Below, piece after piece: positions 1 to 7,993 of a stretch of 64,000 nucleotides of DNA. Made by a program: the position numbers and the translations under genes. The DNA lies in NCBI GenBank assembly GCA_040754315.1, contig JBFMCS010000059.1:1-64000 (forward strand), read 5' to 3'. Position 1 is the stretch's first letter. Each line of letters opens with the position of its first letter. This stretch comes from Bacillota bacterium (GTDB lineage: Bacteria > Bacillota > Sulfobacillia > DUSP01 > JBFMCS01). A model generated the notes under the pieces. It was not told the DNA's origin, made no database searches, and saw only the letters and a list, made by a program, of their open reading frames with translations.

Positions 1-946
1 CATCCCCGGCCTCCTGGGCCGCCTCATCTCCATGGTACATGCTCACGATCTCCCTGGCCAACCTCATCTTGAGGTCCCTGGGGTGAAGGCTCCCATCCTC
101 CAGTCCCGCCTTGGCAGCCTCTATCTCCTCAATGGGCACCTCGGTCACCAGTTCCAGGTAGCGCAGCATCAGGTTGTCCGGGACAGACATGATCTTCCCG
201 TAGGTCTCCCGGGGGTCCTCGTTTATCCCAATGTAGTTGTTGAGGCTCTTGGACATCTTCTGCATACCATCGGTGCCCTCCAGGAGTGGCATTGTCACAG
301 CCACCTGCGGCTCCTGGCCATACTCCCGCTGGATATCCCTGGTGAGCAGGAAGTTGAAGGTCTGATCCGTGCCGCCCAGCTCCACGTCAGCCTTGATGGC
401 CACAGAATCGTAGGCCTGGGCCAGCGGGTAGAGGAGCTCGTGGACGCTCACGGGCCTCTCCTCCTCCATGCGGCGCTTGAAGTCATCCCGCTCCAGGAGG
501 CGGGCCAAAGTGTACTTGGCGGCCAGCTCTATGACCGACACGAAATCCAGCCGCCCCAGCCAGGAGCTGTTGAACACCACCTCGGTCCTCTCCGGGTTGA
601 GGATCTTGAATATCTGATCCTGGTAGGTCCTGGCGTTTGCCATCACCTCATCCTCTGTCAGCTGTCTCCTGGTCTCCGAGCGCCCGCTGGGGTCACCAAT
701 CCTGCCAGTGAAGTCCCCTATGATGAAGATCACGTGATGGCCCAGGTCCTGGAACTGCTTCAGCTTGCGGATTGGAACGGTGTGGCCCAGGTGTATGTCA
801 GGGGCACTGGGATCCGCCCCGTACTTCACCCGGAGGGGCCTCCCCTCCTTCTTGGCCCTCTCGATCTTGGCGAGGAGTTCCTCCTCGGACACTATCTGCG
901 CTATGCCTCTCTTCAGGAGCGCCATCTGTTCTTGGGGTTTCATCAT
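1..946 (-). CDS. tyrS: Tyrosyl-tRNA synthetase, C-terminal end beyond the window
   Basis: Charges tRNA-Tyr in the cytoplasm (class I aminoacyl-tRNA synthetase). Reverse-strand translation from the ATG pair at 946/943 reads MKPQEQMALLKRG, followed by the tyrosine-binding YGADPSAPDIHLGH segment (HIGH motif as HLGH), GDFTGRIGDPSG, the ELGGTDQTFN signature and KMSKSLNNYIG (KMSKS). About 315 residues are inside the window; the family has about 400, so the C-terminal S4-like domain is missing only because the sequence stops. Start choice is not clean. The strong AAGGAGG at about 990-1000 sits in front of an out-of-frame ATG (989), while the in-frame ATG pair has only a close AGAGG. The family N-terminus fits the in-frame ATG. 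Function is certain; the exact start is not. Confidence 0.95.
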   Translation of the reverse strand, partial: MMKPQEQMALLKRGIAQIVSEEELLAKIERAKKEGRPLRVKYGADPSAPDIHLGHTVPIRKLKQFQDLGHHVIFIIGDFTGRIGDPSGRSETRRQLTEDEVMANARTYQDQIFKILNPERTEVVFNSSWLGRLDFVSVIELAAKYTLARLLERDDFKRRMEEERPVSVHELLYPLAQAYDSVAIKADVELGGTDQTFNFLLTRDIQREYGQEPQVAVTMPLLEGTDGMQKMSKSLNNYIGINEDPRETYGKIMSVPDNLMLRYLELVTEVPIEEIEAAKAGLEDGSLHPRDLKMRLAREIVSMYHGDEAAQEAGD

Positions 947-1052
947 CCTCTTGGCGCGGGCCCCGCCGGGCAGGAATCCCTTGCGCCATCCCTCCTTACG
1001 AAAAGCGTGGCCGGAGCGGAGGGCCTTGGCCTCTCGCCTCCAATTGTAAAAG

Positions 1053-1083
1053 ATTATAGCATGAAAGAGGAGGGGGACACAAA
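1053..1083 (-). promoter_or_regulatory. Probable tyrS promoter with extended -10
   Basis: On the minus strand TGCTATAAT (TATAAT at 1058-1053) gives a perfect extended -10 about 110 bases upstream of tyrS. The -35 region is poor, as expected for an extended -10 promoter. No T-box core sequence is visible between it and tyrS. Confidence 0.55.
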
Positions 1084-1167
1084 GGGAACCATTCACCGGC
1101 ACCGGTCGTCTTTTCTATACTAGAACAGGACCCATTGCTGCTGGTCTTGATCTGGATCCGCTGCTCT

Positions 1168-1196
1168 TTTACGGAACGCGGGCCCTGTGTTATAAT
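1168..1196 (+). promoter_or_regulatory. Promoter of the penicillin-binding protein gene
   Basis: TTTACG (1168-1173), 17-base spacer, TATAAT (1191-1196) preceded by TGT, giving an extended -10 (TGTTATAAT). It lies about 40 bases upstream of the GTG start at 1236. Confidence 0.7.
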
Positions 1197-1235
1197 TTCA
1201 GGGACATTAAGTCCTCCAGTTCAGGAGGGATTCGG

Positions 1236-3500
1236 GTGACCGAGAAGCCCAAGAAGCCCAGGAGGAAACGCAGTGTTGCCCGGAGCCTGGTAGGATTGTT
1301 CCTCGTCCTATTGACCATAGCTGTCCTCCTTGGCATAGGATTAGGCGCAGGCTTTGTAGCATCCGCCGTGAAGAACCTCCCACCCCTCTCCAGCTTCGAG
1401 CCGAAACCCAACGTGACCTCGGTCATCTACGACGCTGAGGGAGCCGTTGTTGCTAAGCTCCATGCCCTGGAGAACCGCACCCCCATAAGCCTTGACCGGA
1501 TACCCCAGACCCTCCAGGATGCCTTCATAGTCATGGAGGATCGTAAGTTCTACCAGCACAAGGGGGTTAACCCCCTGGCTATCCTCAGGGCGCTCTACGC
1601 GAATGTCACCGGCGGCTCCGTCCAGGGTGGCAGCACCATTACCCAGCAGCTGGTCAAGAGCGCCCTTCTTAAGAACCCCGAGCAGACCTACACCCGCAAG
1701 GTCCAGGAGGCCATACTCTCCGTCCAGCTGGAGAGGCAATTCACAAAGCCTGAGATACTGGAGATGTACCTGAACCAGATATCCCTGGGCCACGGGGCCT
1801 ACGGCGTAGAGGCGGCTGCACAGACCTACTTCGGCAAGCCCGCCAGTCACCTGACCCTGGGCGAGTGCGCCATCCTGGTGGGTATAACACCCGCCCCCTA
1901 CAAGTACTCCCCTTATGTGGACCTGGACCTAGCCCTCAGCCGCAGGTCACTGGTTCTCACCAAGATGGTGGAACAGGGATACATCAGTGAAGAGCAGGCC
2001 GAGGCAGCCCAGGCGGAACCCGTGAGGCTGGCAGGGCTAAAGGAGGAACAGGAGTGGGCTGTGGCCCCGCACTTCCTGGACTACGTTCTCAGGCAGATCC
2101 TGGACCGCTACGGGCCCGACCTAGTTTACAGCGGGGGCCTGAAGGTCTATACAACCCTGGACGTGAAGGCCCAGGAGGCCGCCAAGAAGGCCATGGCGGA
2201 GGTGCTGGACGAGACATTCCCCATAGACGCCGAGGAACCCATGAGGGCTGGCGTGGCCATCGTGGAACCCTCCACAGGTCACATCAAGGCCCTGGTGGCC
2301 AGGAACTACGAGGGCAAGCTGGGCCACATCGACGCGGTGGATGCCTTTAGGCAACCCGGCTCCGCCTTCAAACCGGTAGTGGCCTATGCCCCGGCCCTGG
2401 AGGGCATGTTCACCTCTGGCACCGTCTTGGACGACGCCCCCATGTTCGATTCCCGCGGCGCAGTATGGCCGGAAAACTATGACCGGCGTTTCCGGGGCCT
2501 CATGACGGTCCGGAGGGCCCTGGAACTCAGCATCAATGTCCTGGCCGTCAAGACCCTGGACACCGTGGGCATAGAGACTGGCCTGGACTACGCCCTGCGG
2601 ATGGGCATCACCAGCCTGGCCACGGAGTGGGGTTCAGAACGCAGTGACTACACTCGCTCGCTGGCCCTGGGAGGCCTCACCAAGGGTGTCTCCCCCCTGG
2701 AGATGGCCGCGGCCTTTGGCACCTTTGCCAACAACGGGATCCACGTGAAGCCCGTCGCCATCCTGAAGGTGGTGGACCAGAACGGCGCTGTTGTGTACGA
2801 GGCCGAACCGGAACAAACCGTGGCCATGAAAGAGACCACCGCCTACATCATGACAGATATCCTTAAAGGGGTAATCACCAGGGGAACCGGTACCCGGGCC
2901 AACATAGGCAGGCCGGCCGCTGGGAAGACCGGCACCTCCAGCGACCATGCGGATGCCTGGTTCATTGGCTACACCCCGGACCTCTCCGGGGCGGTATGGA
3001 TGGGCTTTGAACAGCGAGAACCCATGGACAGGGTGGTGGGAGGCCAGTATCCCGCGGCAATATGGGCGTCCTTCATGAAGGTTCTCCACGAGGAGCTTCC
3101 GGTGAGGGACTTTGAGGTGCCCCCGGGGGCATCCTTAACCCGGGCCGCCATATGCACCAAGTCGGGCCTCAGGGTTGGTGACTGGTGCCCGGCGGAGACG
3201 GTCTCCAATGAGCCCTTCGTAAAGGGCACAGAACCCCTCTTGACCTGTGACGTCCACGTCCCGGTACAGGTATGCGCTGAGAACCCCACGGAGCTGGCTA
3301 CGCCGTGGTGCCCCGATGCGGTGAGCATGTCCTTTATCAGGAGGCGCGAGCCCTTCACGCCAGCACCCGACGGCCGAGTGCCCCTGGACGCTGCCCAGGA
3401 GGCACCAACGGAGCCCTGCAGCATTCACAGCGTGCAAACTCCCTTTGATCCCCCTCCGGGGTACGAGAACGAAAGGACAAGAAATCCAGGACAGGGATGA
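1236..3500 (+). CDS. Class A penicillin-binding protein (PBP1A family)
   Basis: Bifunctional peptidoglycan synthase: an N-terminal glycosyltransferase polymerises lipid II and a C-terminal transpeptidase cross-links stem peptides outside the membrane. A basic tail and a single membrane anchor (about residues 17-44) precede the GT51 domain. Its catalytic Glu is in MEDRKFYQHKG (E101), followed by GGSTITQQLVK. The transpeptidase has the three penicillin-binding motifs: SxxK in PGSAFKP, SxN in LELSINVLA and KTG in AGKTGTSSDH. The 754-residue length is normal. The GTG start is set by AGGAGG at 1223-1229. The gene is monocistronic, with its own promoter and a terminator at 3532-3554. The proline-rich, cysteine-containing tail after the transpeptidase domain is not assignable to a domain. 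Confidence 0.95.
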   Translation: MTEKPKKPRRKRSVARSLVGLFLVLLTIAVLLGIGLGAGFVASAVKNLPPLSSFEPKPNVTSVIYDAEGAVVAKLHALENRTPISLDRIPQTLQDAFIVMEDRKFYQHKGVNPLAILRALYANVTGGSVQGGSTITQQLVKSALLKNPEQTYTRKVQEAILSVQLERQFTKPEILEMYLNQISLGHGAYGVEAAAQTYFGKPASHLTLGECAILVGITPAPYKYSPYVDLDLALSRRSLVLTKMVEQGYISEEQAEAAQAEPVRLAGLKEEQEWAVAPHFLDYVLRQILDRYGPDLVYSGGLKVYTTLDVKAQEAAKKAMAEVLDETFPIDAEEPMRAGVAIVEPSTGHIKALVARNYEGKLGHIDAVDAFRQPGSAFKPVVAYAPALEGMFTSGTVLDDAPMFDSRGAVWPENYDRRFRGLMTVRRALELSINVLAVKTLDTVGIETGLDYALRMGITSLATEWGSERSDYTRSLALGGLTKGVSPLEMAAAFGTFANNGIHVKPVAILKVVDQNGAVVYEAEPEQTVAMKETTAYIMTDILKGVITRGTGTRANIGRPAAGKTGTSSDHADAWFIGYTPDLSGAVWMGFEQREPMDRVVGGQYPAAIWASFMKVLHEELPVRDFEVPPGASLTRAAICTKSGLRVGDWCPAETVSNEPFVKGTEPLLTCDVHVPVQVCAENPTELATPWCPDAVSMSFIRRREPFTPAPDGRVPLDAAQEAPTEPCSIHSVQTPFDPPPGYENERTRNPGQG

Positions 3501-3531
3501 TGACTCAAGCGGCATAGTGTACTAGAAGAAG

Positions 3532-3554
3532 GGCAGCCCCAGCGGCTGCCTTTT
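3532..3554. terminator. Bidirectional terminator between PBP gene and mutS2
   Basis: GGCAGCC (3532-3538), five-base loop, GGCTGCC (3544-3550), then TTTT. It ends the PBP transcript, and the hairpin lies just beyond the mutS2 stop at 3554 on the opposite strand. Confidence 0.8.
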
Positions 3555-5893
3555 CACTCCAGGCGGGCTACCGTGACTCCGTCTCCCCCTTCCCCTGGTC
3601 CCCCAGGCCGGAACGAGGCCACCATTGCGTGTCCACCCAGGTGCTCAGCAACGGCCTTCTTCAATGCCCCCGTCCCCTTGCCGTGGATGATGCGTACCTC
3701 AGCAGCCCCGGCTAAATGTGCATCGTCAAGGTACTTGTCCACCCTGAGAAGCGCTTCTTCCGAGGTGAGCCCCCTGAGGTCGAGTTCCGGCGAGAAGGCC
3801 TGCACCTTGGCGGCAGCCATGGACATGGCCCGCTCCCGCGTGTCCACCTGCACGGTGGTCTTGGCCTCCCTGAGGTCATCAAGGGACACCCGCACCCTCA
3901 CCGCCCCAGCCTCCACCAGGACAAGCCCCTCCTGATCAGGGGATGCCACGACGGTGCCCTTGACCCCCACGGATACCACCTGTACCTGGTCTCCCACCCT
4001 CAGGTCAGCCGGCGGCTCGCCGGGCTCCCTCTCCGGAGGCACCTCAAGGTCCGCCTGGAGACTGGCCAGGCGCTCCCTGGCTCCTTCCGCCTGGGGGAGA
4101 TGGTGTTCCTTCTGGGCCTTCCTGAGTTCCTTGAGTGCCTGGCGCACCTCCCGGTTAGCCTTCCGGACAAGGCTCTCCGCTTCCTCCCTGGCCTTGGCCA
4201 CCAGGCGCTCCCTCTCGGCCCTCACCCGCTCAGCCTCTGCCTCAGCCTGGGCCATGGCCCGCTCTGCCTGGACCCTGGCCTCGGCGGCCCTCCGGCAGTC
4301 TTCATGGAGCCTGAGGGAATCATCCTCCATCTGGCGGATGAGGGAATCCGCCTTGGACTGCTTGGCCCCCAGGTGCCCGCGGGCAGCCTCAACAATGCAC
4401 TCGGGGAGCCCCAGCCGGCGGGAGATCTCAAAGGCGTTGGAACGTCCCGGGAGTCCCATGATCAGGCGGAAGGTGGGTAAGAGCGTCTCCGGGTCAAACT
4501 CCATGGCGGCGTTCTCCACCCGGGGCTTCTGGAAGGCGTAGGTCTTCAACTCGCTGTAGTGGGTTGTGGCCAGCACCCTGGCCCCCCTCTCACCGAGGTG
4601 GTCAAGAATGGCCATGGCCAGGGAAGACCCTTCCGCCGGGTCCGTGCCCGCCCCCATCTCGTCCATGAGGATGAGCACCCCGGGCCCTGCCCGCCCAATG
4701 AACCGGCAGATGTTGTTCATGTGGGAACTAAAGGTGCTGAGGCTCTGCTCAATGCTCTGCTCATCCCCGATATCGCACAGCACCTCGTTGAAGACCCCGA
4801 GGCAGCTCCCGTCCCGGGCAGGTACCTGGAGGCCTGCCTGGTGCATGAGGCAAAGGAGCCCCACTGTCTTGAGGCTCACCGTCTTGCCTCCGGTGTTCGG
4901 GCCGGTGACAACAAGGATATCGAAGTCCTGCCCCAGGTGGATATCTATGGGCACCGCCCGGCCTCCAAGGAGTGGGTGCCTGGCTTCCAGCAGCCTGACC
5001 CTGGGTTCCTGGTCCTGGTAGGGGCGAGTGGCCCCCATCTCCAGGGCAAGCCGGGCCTTGGCGAAGGCGAAGTCAAGCCGCCCCAGGGCCTGCAGGGTCT
5101 CCTCCCACTGTACCTGGTCCTTGGCCACCAGCCCGCTGAGGCGGCGCAGCACCCTGCGAACCTCCTCCACCTCCTGGAGCTGGAGCCTCCTGATCTCGTT
5201 GTTCATGGAAACGATGGCCTCAGGCTCAATGAAGAGGGTGGCACCGCTGGAGGACTGGTCATGGACAATGCCTGGCACTTGGCCGCGGTGTTCCATCTTC
5301 ACAGGAACCACGTACCGGTCTTCACGGATGGTCACTATGGGTTCCTGGAGGTAGCGCCCGAACTCAGGCGAGCGCACCATGGACTCCAGGCGCTCCTTGA
5401 GCCTGGCTCCAAGGCTCCGGAGGAGGCTGCGGACCCGCCCCAGATCGGGACTGGCCTCGTCCTTCACGGCACCCTCTTGCGAGATGGCCCCTGAAACCTC
5501 CTCAGGGAAGCCCGGGAAGTCGTAGAGCCCGCTGGCTGCACCCTCCAGGATATCCCAGGGTGCCCCGTGTTCCCCGAGGTAGCCCCTGGCCCGCCTGGAT
5601 GCCAGGGCCGTGGAGGTCATGTCCAGGATCTCCATGGGTTCGAGGATAGCCCCCCGGCAGACCCGGGCCACAAGGTCCCTCACATCTCGTACCCCGCCCA
5701 GGCGGAACCCAGGGTGTGCCTGGAGGAACCCCTTTGCCTGGGCAGTCTCCTCCTGGACCCGGCCCACCTCAACCGGGGAGGTCAGTACCTCAAGGCCGAG
5801 AGCCTTCTCCCTGCCCAGGGCCCAGGTGGCCATTCCGGCCAGCGCCTGGCGGATCTTGGGGAATTCCAGTATCTCAAGACTCCTATCGTCCAA
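3554..5893 (-). CDS. mutS2: Endonuclease MutS2
   Basis: DNA-structure-binding ATPase/nuclease of the MutS2 family. In Bacillota it is linked to suppression of homologous recombination and to rescue of collided ribosomes. The 779-residue protein has the MutS core and clamp in the first half, Walker A GPNTGGKT at 331-338 and Walker B LILMDEMGAGTDPAEG. A long Ala/Glu/Arg-rich coiled coil follows, and the C-terminal Smr nuclease domain carries the LDLRG and HGKGTGAL motifs. There is no N-terminal mismatch-recognition domain, as expected for MutS2. The TTG start at 5893 overlaps the upstream ogt gene by 11 bases, so the two are probably translationally coupled. Confidence 0.95.
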   Translation of the reverse strand: MDDRSLEILEFPKIRQALAGMATWALGREKALGLEVLTSPVEVGRVQEETAQAKGFLQAHPGFRLGGVRDVRDLVARVCRGAILEPMEILDMTSTALASRRARGYLGEHGAPWDILEGAASGLYDFPGFPEEVSGAISQEGAVKDEASPDLGRVRSLLRSLGARLKERLESMVRSPEFGRYLQEPIVTIREDRYVVPVKMEHRGQVPGIVHDQSSSGATLFIEPEAIVSMNNEIRRLQLQEVEEVRRVLRRLSGLVAKDQVQWEETLQALGRLDFAFAKARLALEMGATRPYQDQEPRVRLLEARHPLLGGRAVPIDIHLGQDFDILVVTGPNTGGKTVSLKTVGLLCLMHQAGLQVPARDGSCLGVFNEVLCDIGDEQSIEQSLSTFSSHMNNICRFIGRAGPGVLILMDEMGAGTDPAEGSSLAMAILDHLGERGARVLATTHYSELKTYAFQKPRVENAAMEFDPETLLPTFRLIMGLPGRSNAFEISRRLGLPECIVEAARGHLGAKQSKADSLIRQMEDDSLRLHEDCRRAAEARVQAERAMAQAEAEAERVRAERERLVAKAREEAESLVRKANREVRQALKELRKAQKEHHLPQAEGARERLASLQADLEVPPEREPGEPPADLRVGDQVQVVSVGVKGTVVASPDQEGLVLVEAGAVRVRVSLDDLREAKTTVQVDTRERAMSMAAAKVQAFSPELDLRGLTSEEALLRVDKYLDDAHLAGAAEVRIIHGKGTGALKKAVAEHLGGHAMVASFRPGGPGEGGDGVTVARLE

Positions 5894-6410
5894 CTACTCG
5901 ACCGCCCTTCACGTCTATGCCCTCCAGGAGGAGAAGCCTCTCCTTCATTTGTAGCCCGCCCCCGAACCCACCGAGGCCCCCGCCTTGGGCCACCACCCTG
6001 TGGCAGGGTACCACCAGGGGAAGGGAATTGCGGGCACAAACGGAGCCGGCGGCCCGGGCAGCCCTGGGGCGCCCCGCGGACGCGGCAAGCTCCCCGTAGG
6101 AGACCACGCCCCCGAAGGGTATGGCCCTCATACCATTCATCACCGCAGCCTGGAAGGGAGTGAGGTTCCCGTAGTCCAGGGGACCGTGGTAGTCGATGGG
6201 GCCCCTTCCTGAAAAGTAGTGTCTCAGGACCTCCTCCAGGCCCTCCCCTACGGGACCCCAGCGGAGCCGCCAGGGTCCCGACAGGGCTTGTACCGCCTGG
6301 TCATGCCCGGGCTCAGGCAGTGTCAGAACCCTCAGGGCCGGGCCGTTGAAGGCCATTCCCAGGAAGCCCCAGTCTGTCTTGAAACATCGCGCCTCTAGCT
6401 CCATCTCCAT
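5883..6410 (-). CDS. ogt: Methylated-DNA--protein-cysteine methyltransferase
   Basis: Suicide repair enzyme that moves the alkyl group from O6-alkylguanine to its own cysteine. The acceptor motif is in LPLVVPCHRVV, preceded by the helix-turn-helix segment TPFQAAVMNGMRAIPFGGVVSYGELA. At 175 residues it has the normal Ogt length. The ATG at 6410 has AAGGAGG directly upstream. That site lies inside the end of the preceding gene, so the two reading frames overlap by 98 bases. It sits in a minus-strand run with mutS2 and polX, a small DNA-repair neighbourhood. Confidence 0.93.
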   Translation of the reverse strand: MEMELEARCFKTDWGFLGMAFNGPALRVLTLPEPGHDQAVQALSGPWRLRWGPVGEGLEEVLRHYFSGRGPIDYHGPLDYGNLTPFQAAVMNGMRAIPFGGVVSYGELAASAGRPRAARAAGSVCARNSLPLVVPCHRVVAQGGGLGGFGGGLQMKERLLLLEGIDVKGGRVVGR

Positions 6411-7329
6411 CCCCCTCCTTGCCCATCCTGGAAAGGCAGTCCATGACAGCCGGGGCGATGCCCAGAATGCTCCTTACCCCCCTGAAGGCCGCCCTCGATT
6501 GGACGGACCCCCCTAGCACCACCGTGGGAACCGGGTTGAGGGTGTGTTCACCGGTGGACAGGTCCTCCACGTTCCCATGGTCACTGGTCATCACCACCGA
6601 CACCCCCTCCCCAGGGTCCAGCGCTTCAAGAAACGCATCTATGTTCCCGAGCAAGCGGAGGGCTTGCTCCCTATCCTGGTGGTGCCCCGCCATATCTGTC
6701 AGGAAGAACTCGTACAGGGTAAGGTGGGTCCGGGAGGCAACACGCCGGGCGATGATGCCAGCCTCCCGGGGACTCCTCTTGGGGACCTCATAGCCTGAAG
6801 CCGCCAGGGTCTCGTGGGTCATGTCATGATAGACCGCCTCACCATGGAGAAGGTCACCGAAGTCCCTGAGCCGGATTCCGGACGCCAGGGCAGTCACGGT
6901 TGTCACCGAGGCATGGTAGGTGCCCTTCCCCATGGCCTCAAAGGCCAGGGGCCTGTATGCGTTGAGAAACTGCACCCGAAATCCTTGAGCCCTGGCCCTT
7001 CCCAAGAGGTTCTCCCGGCGCAGGAGTTCCCTGAGTTCCCGGGTGGGCAGGGCATTCACGTGGCATCCAACGATAGCGGGGGCGTTCTTCCCCGTCAGGA
7101 GGGCTGCCTGTCCTGTGGCGCTCTGGGGGATCCCCGGCACACCTAACAGGGCATCCGTGGAAATGACAAAGCCCAGGGGCCCTTCCTTGAAGCCCCCCGG
7201 CACATCCTCAGCCAAGAGCCGGGCCCCCAGGGCCCGGGTCAGGAAGGGCATCTTGGCTTGGGCAAGCGGGTTATTCTCTCCGCCGGGACCCAGCCCCAGC
7301 CCGTCCACGAAGAACAGGAACACTCCCAT
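6313..7329 (-). CDS. Alkaline-phosphatase-superfamily metalloenzyme
   Basis: Binuclear metal hydrolase/mutase fold shared with phosphopentomutase and cofactor-independent phosphoglycerate mutase (PF01676-type). Visible metal-site motifs are VDGLGLGPGG near the N-terminus, the nucleophile region SATGQAALLTGKN, FLTDMAGHHQD, and TSDHGNVED followed by GEHTLNP. At 338 residues it is shorter than true phosphoglycerate mutase (about 510), and it lacks an obvious insert domain typical of phosphopentomutase. The substrate is therefore unknown; a phosphoester or phosphonate is an inference. The ATG at 7329 lies 15 bases after the DUF421 gene, and the 3' end overlaps ogt. Confidence 0.8.
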   Translation of the reverse strand: MGVFLFFVDGLGLGPGGENNPLAQAKMPFLTRALGARLLAEDVPGGFKEGPLGFVISTDALLGVPGIPQSATGQAALLTGKNAPAIVGCHVNALPTRELRELLRRENLLGRARAQGFRVQFLNAYRPLAFEAMGKGTYHASVTTVTALASGIRLRDFGDLLHGEAVYHDMTHETLAASGYEVPKRSPREAGIIARRVASRTHLTLYEFFLTDMAGHHQDREQALRLLGNIDAFLEALDPGEGVSVVMTSDHGNVEDLSTGEHTLNPVPTVVLGGSVQSRAAFRGVRSILGIAPAVMDCLSRMGKEGDGDGARGAMFQDRLGLPGNGLQRPGPEGSDTA

Positions 7330-7344
7330 GCTAAGCCATTCTGT

Positions 7345-7941
7345 CTAGGAGAGGTTTCTCCTGCCTTCGGCCTCGGCGAAGAGCTGGGAGATCTCGGTGC
7401 GAAGGCTCCTGGCCGTCTCCTCCAAGACCGCCTCCAGGCGTATGTTCGCCAGTTCCTGGAGGTTCTTGGGTGTCAGGGGGGAAGCGTCCTTCTTCTTGAT
7501 CACGCTAGTCCTGCCATCTGGCTCCAGGCGAGCCTCCTGGACATCGGCAATGTCAGAAACCTCCTTCTCCCTGAGCATTACCCTGAGGTCCTCCAGGGTA
7601 ACCCTCTCTCTCTTCAGGTTTTTCCAGAGCACCTGGCCATTTTGGACCAGGAGGACAGGCACACCCTGGGTGATCTTCTCAAAGGGCCTCACATAGAGGT
7701 TCACCACGGACACCAGGTACTGGAAGAACCCCAGGAGCACCACCGGGATGATCCCCCGGAGCAGGTGGATGCTATCATCCTCCATGGGGATGGCCGCGGC
7801 GGAACCCATCACTATGATGACAGCCAGGTCGAAGGGGGCAAGGTTGGCTACGGAACGCTTGCCCATCATCCTCACGGTGAAGAGCACGAAGAAGTAAAGG
7901 ATGCTGGTGCGGATGGCTATGTCTATGACATCCCGGACCAC
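7345..7941 (-). CDS. DUF421 (YetF-family) membrane protein
   Basis: Family of small membrane proteins with a cytosolic sensor-like domain; some YetF/YdfS relatives affect spore properties. An N-terminal membrane region is followed by the family signature FTVRMMGKRSVANLAPFDLAVIIVMGSAAAIPM and the C-terminal domain with the PVLLVQNGQVLWKNLK strand. The frame stays open upstream to 8085, but that extension is antisense to nothing in its family and runs through polX sequence. I choose GTG at 7941, which has GGGGAGG eight bases upstream and gives 198 residues. Biochemical function is unknown. Confidence 0.85.
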   Translation of the reverse strand: MVRDVIDIAIRTSILYFFVLFTVRMMGKRSVANLAPFDLAVIIVMGSAAAIPMEDDSIHLLRGIIPVVLLGFFQYLVSVVNLYVRPFEKITQGVPVLLVQNGQVLWKNLKRERVTLEDLRVMLREKEVSDIADVQEARLEPDGRTSVIKKKDASPLTPKNLQELANIRLEAVLEETARSLRTEISQLFAEAEGRRNLS

Positions 7942-7993
7942 GACGCCACCTCCCCAGCTATTATTGAGTAACCGGGGAGATACTATCCTGAGC

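Noticed and set aside
798-989. ORF with a strong AAGGAGG in front of tyrS
   Set aside because: It is out of frame with tyrS and overlaps its coding sequence; translation gives a low-complexity Arg/Gly/Glu peptide. The ribosome-binding site is noted but not taken as a gene.
32-1123. 363-codon plus-strand ORF
   Set aside because: Antisense to tyrS, whose HLGH, GGTDQTFN and KMSKS motifs are on the minus strand. It also lacks protein-like composition.
3716-5494. Long plus-strand ORFs opposite mutS2
   Set aside because: Shadow frames of a GC-rich gene; no motifs.
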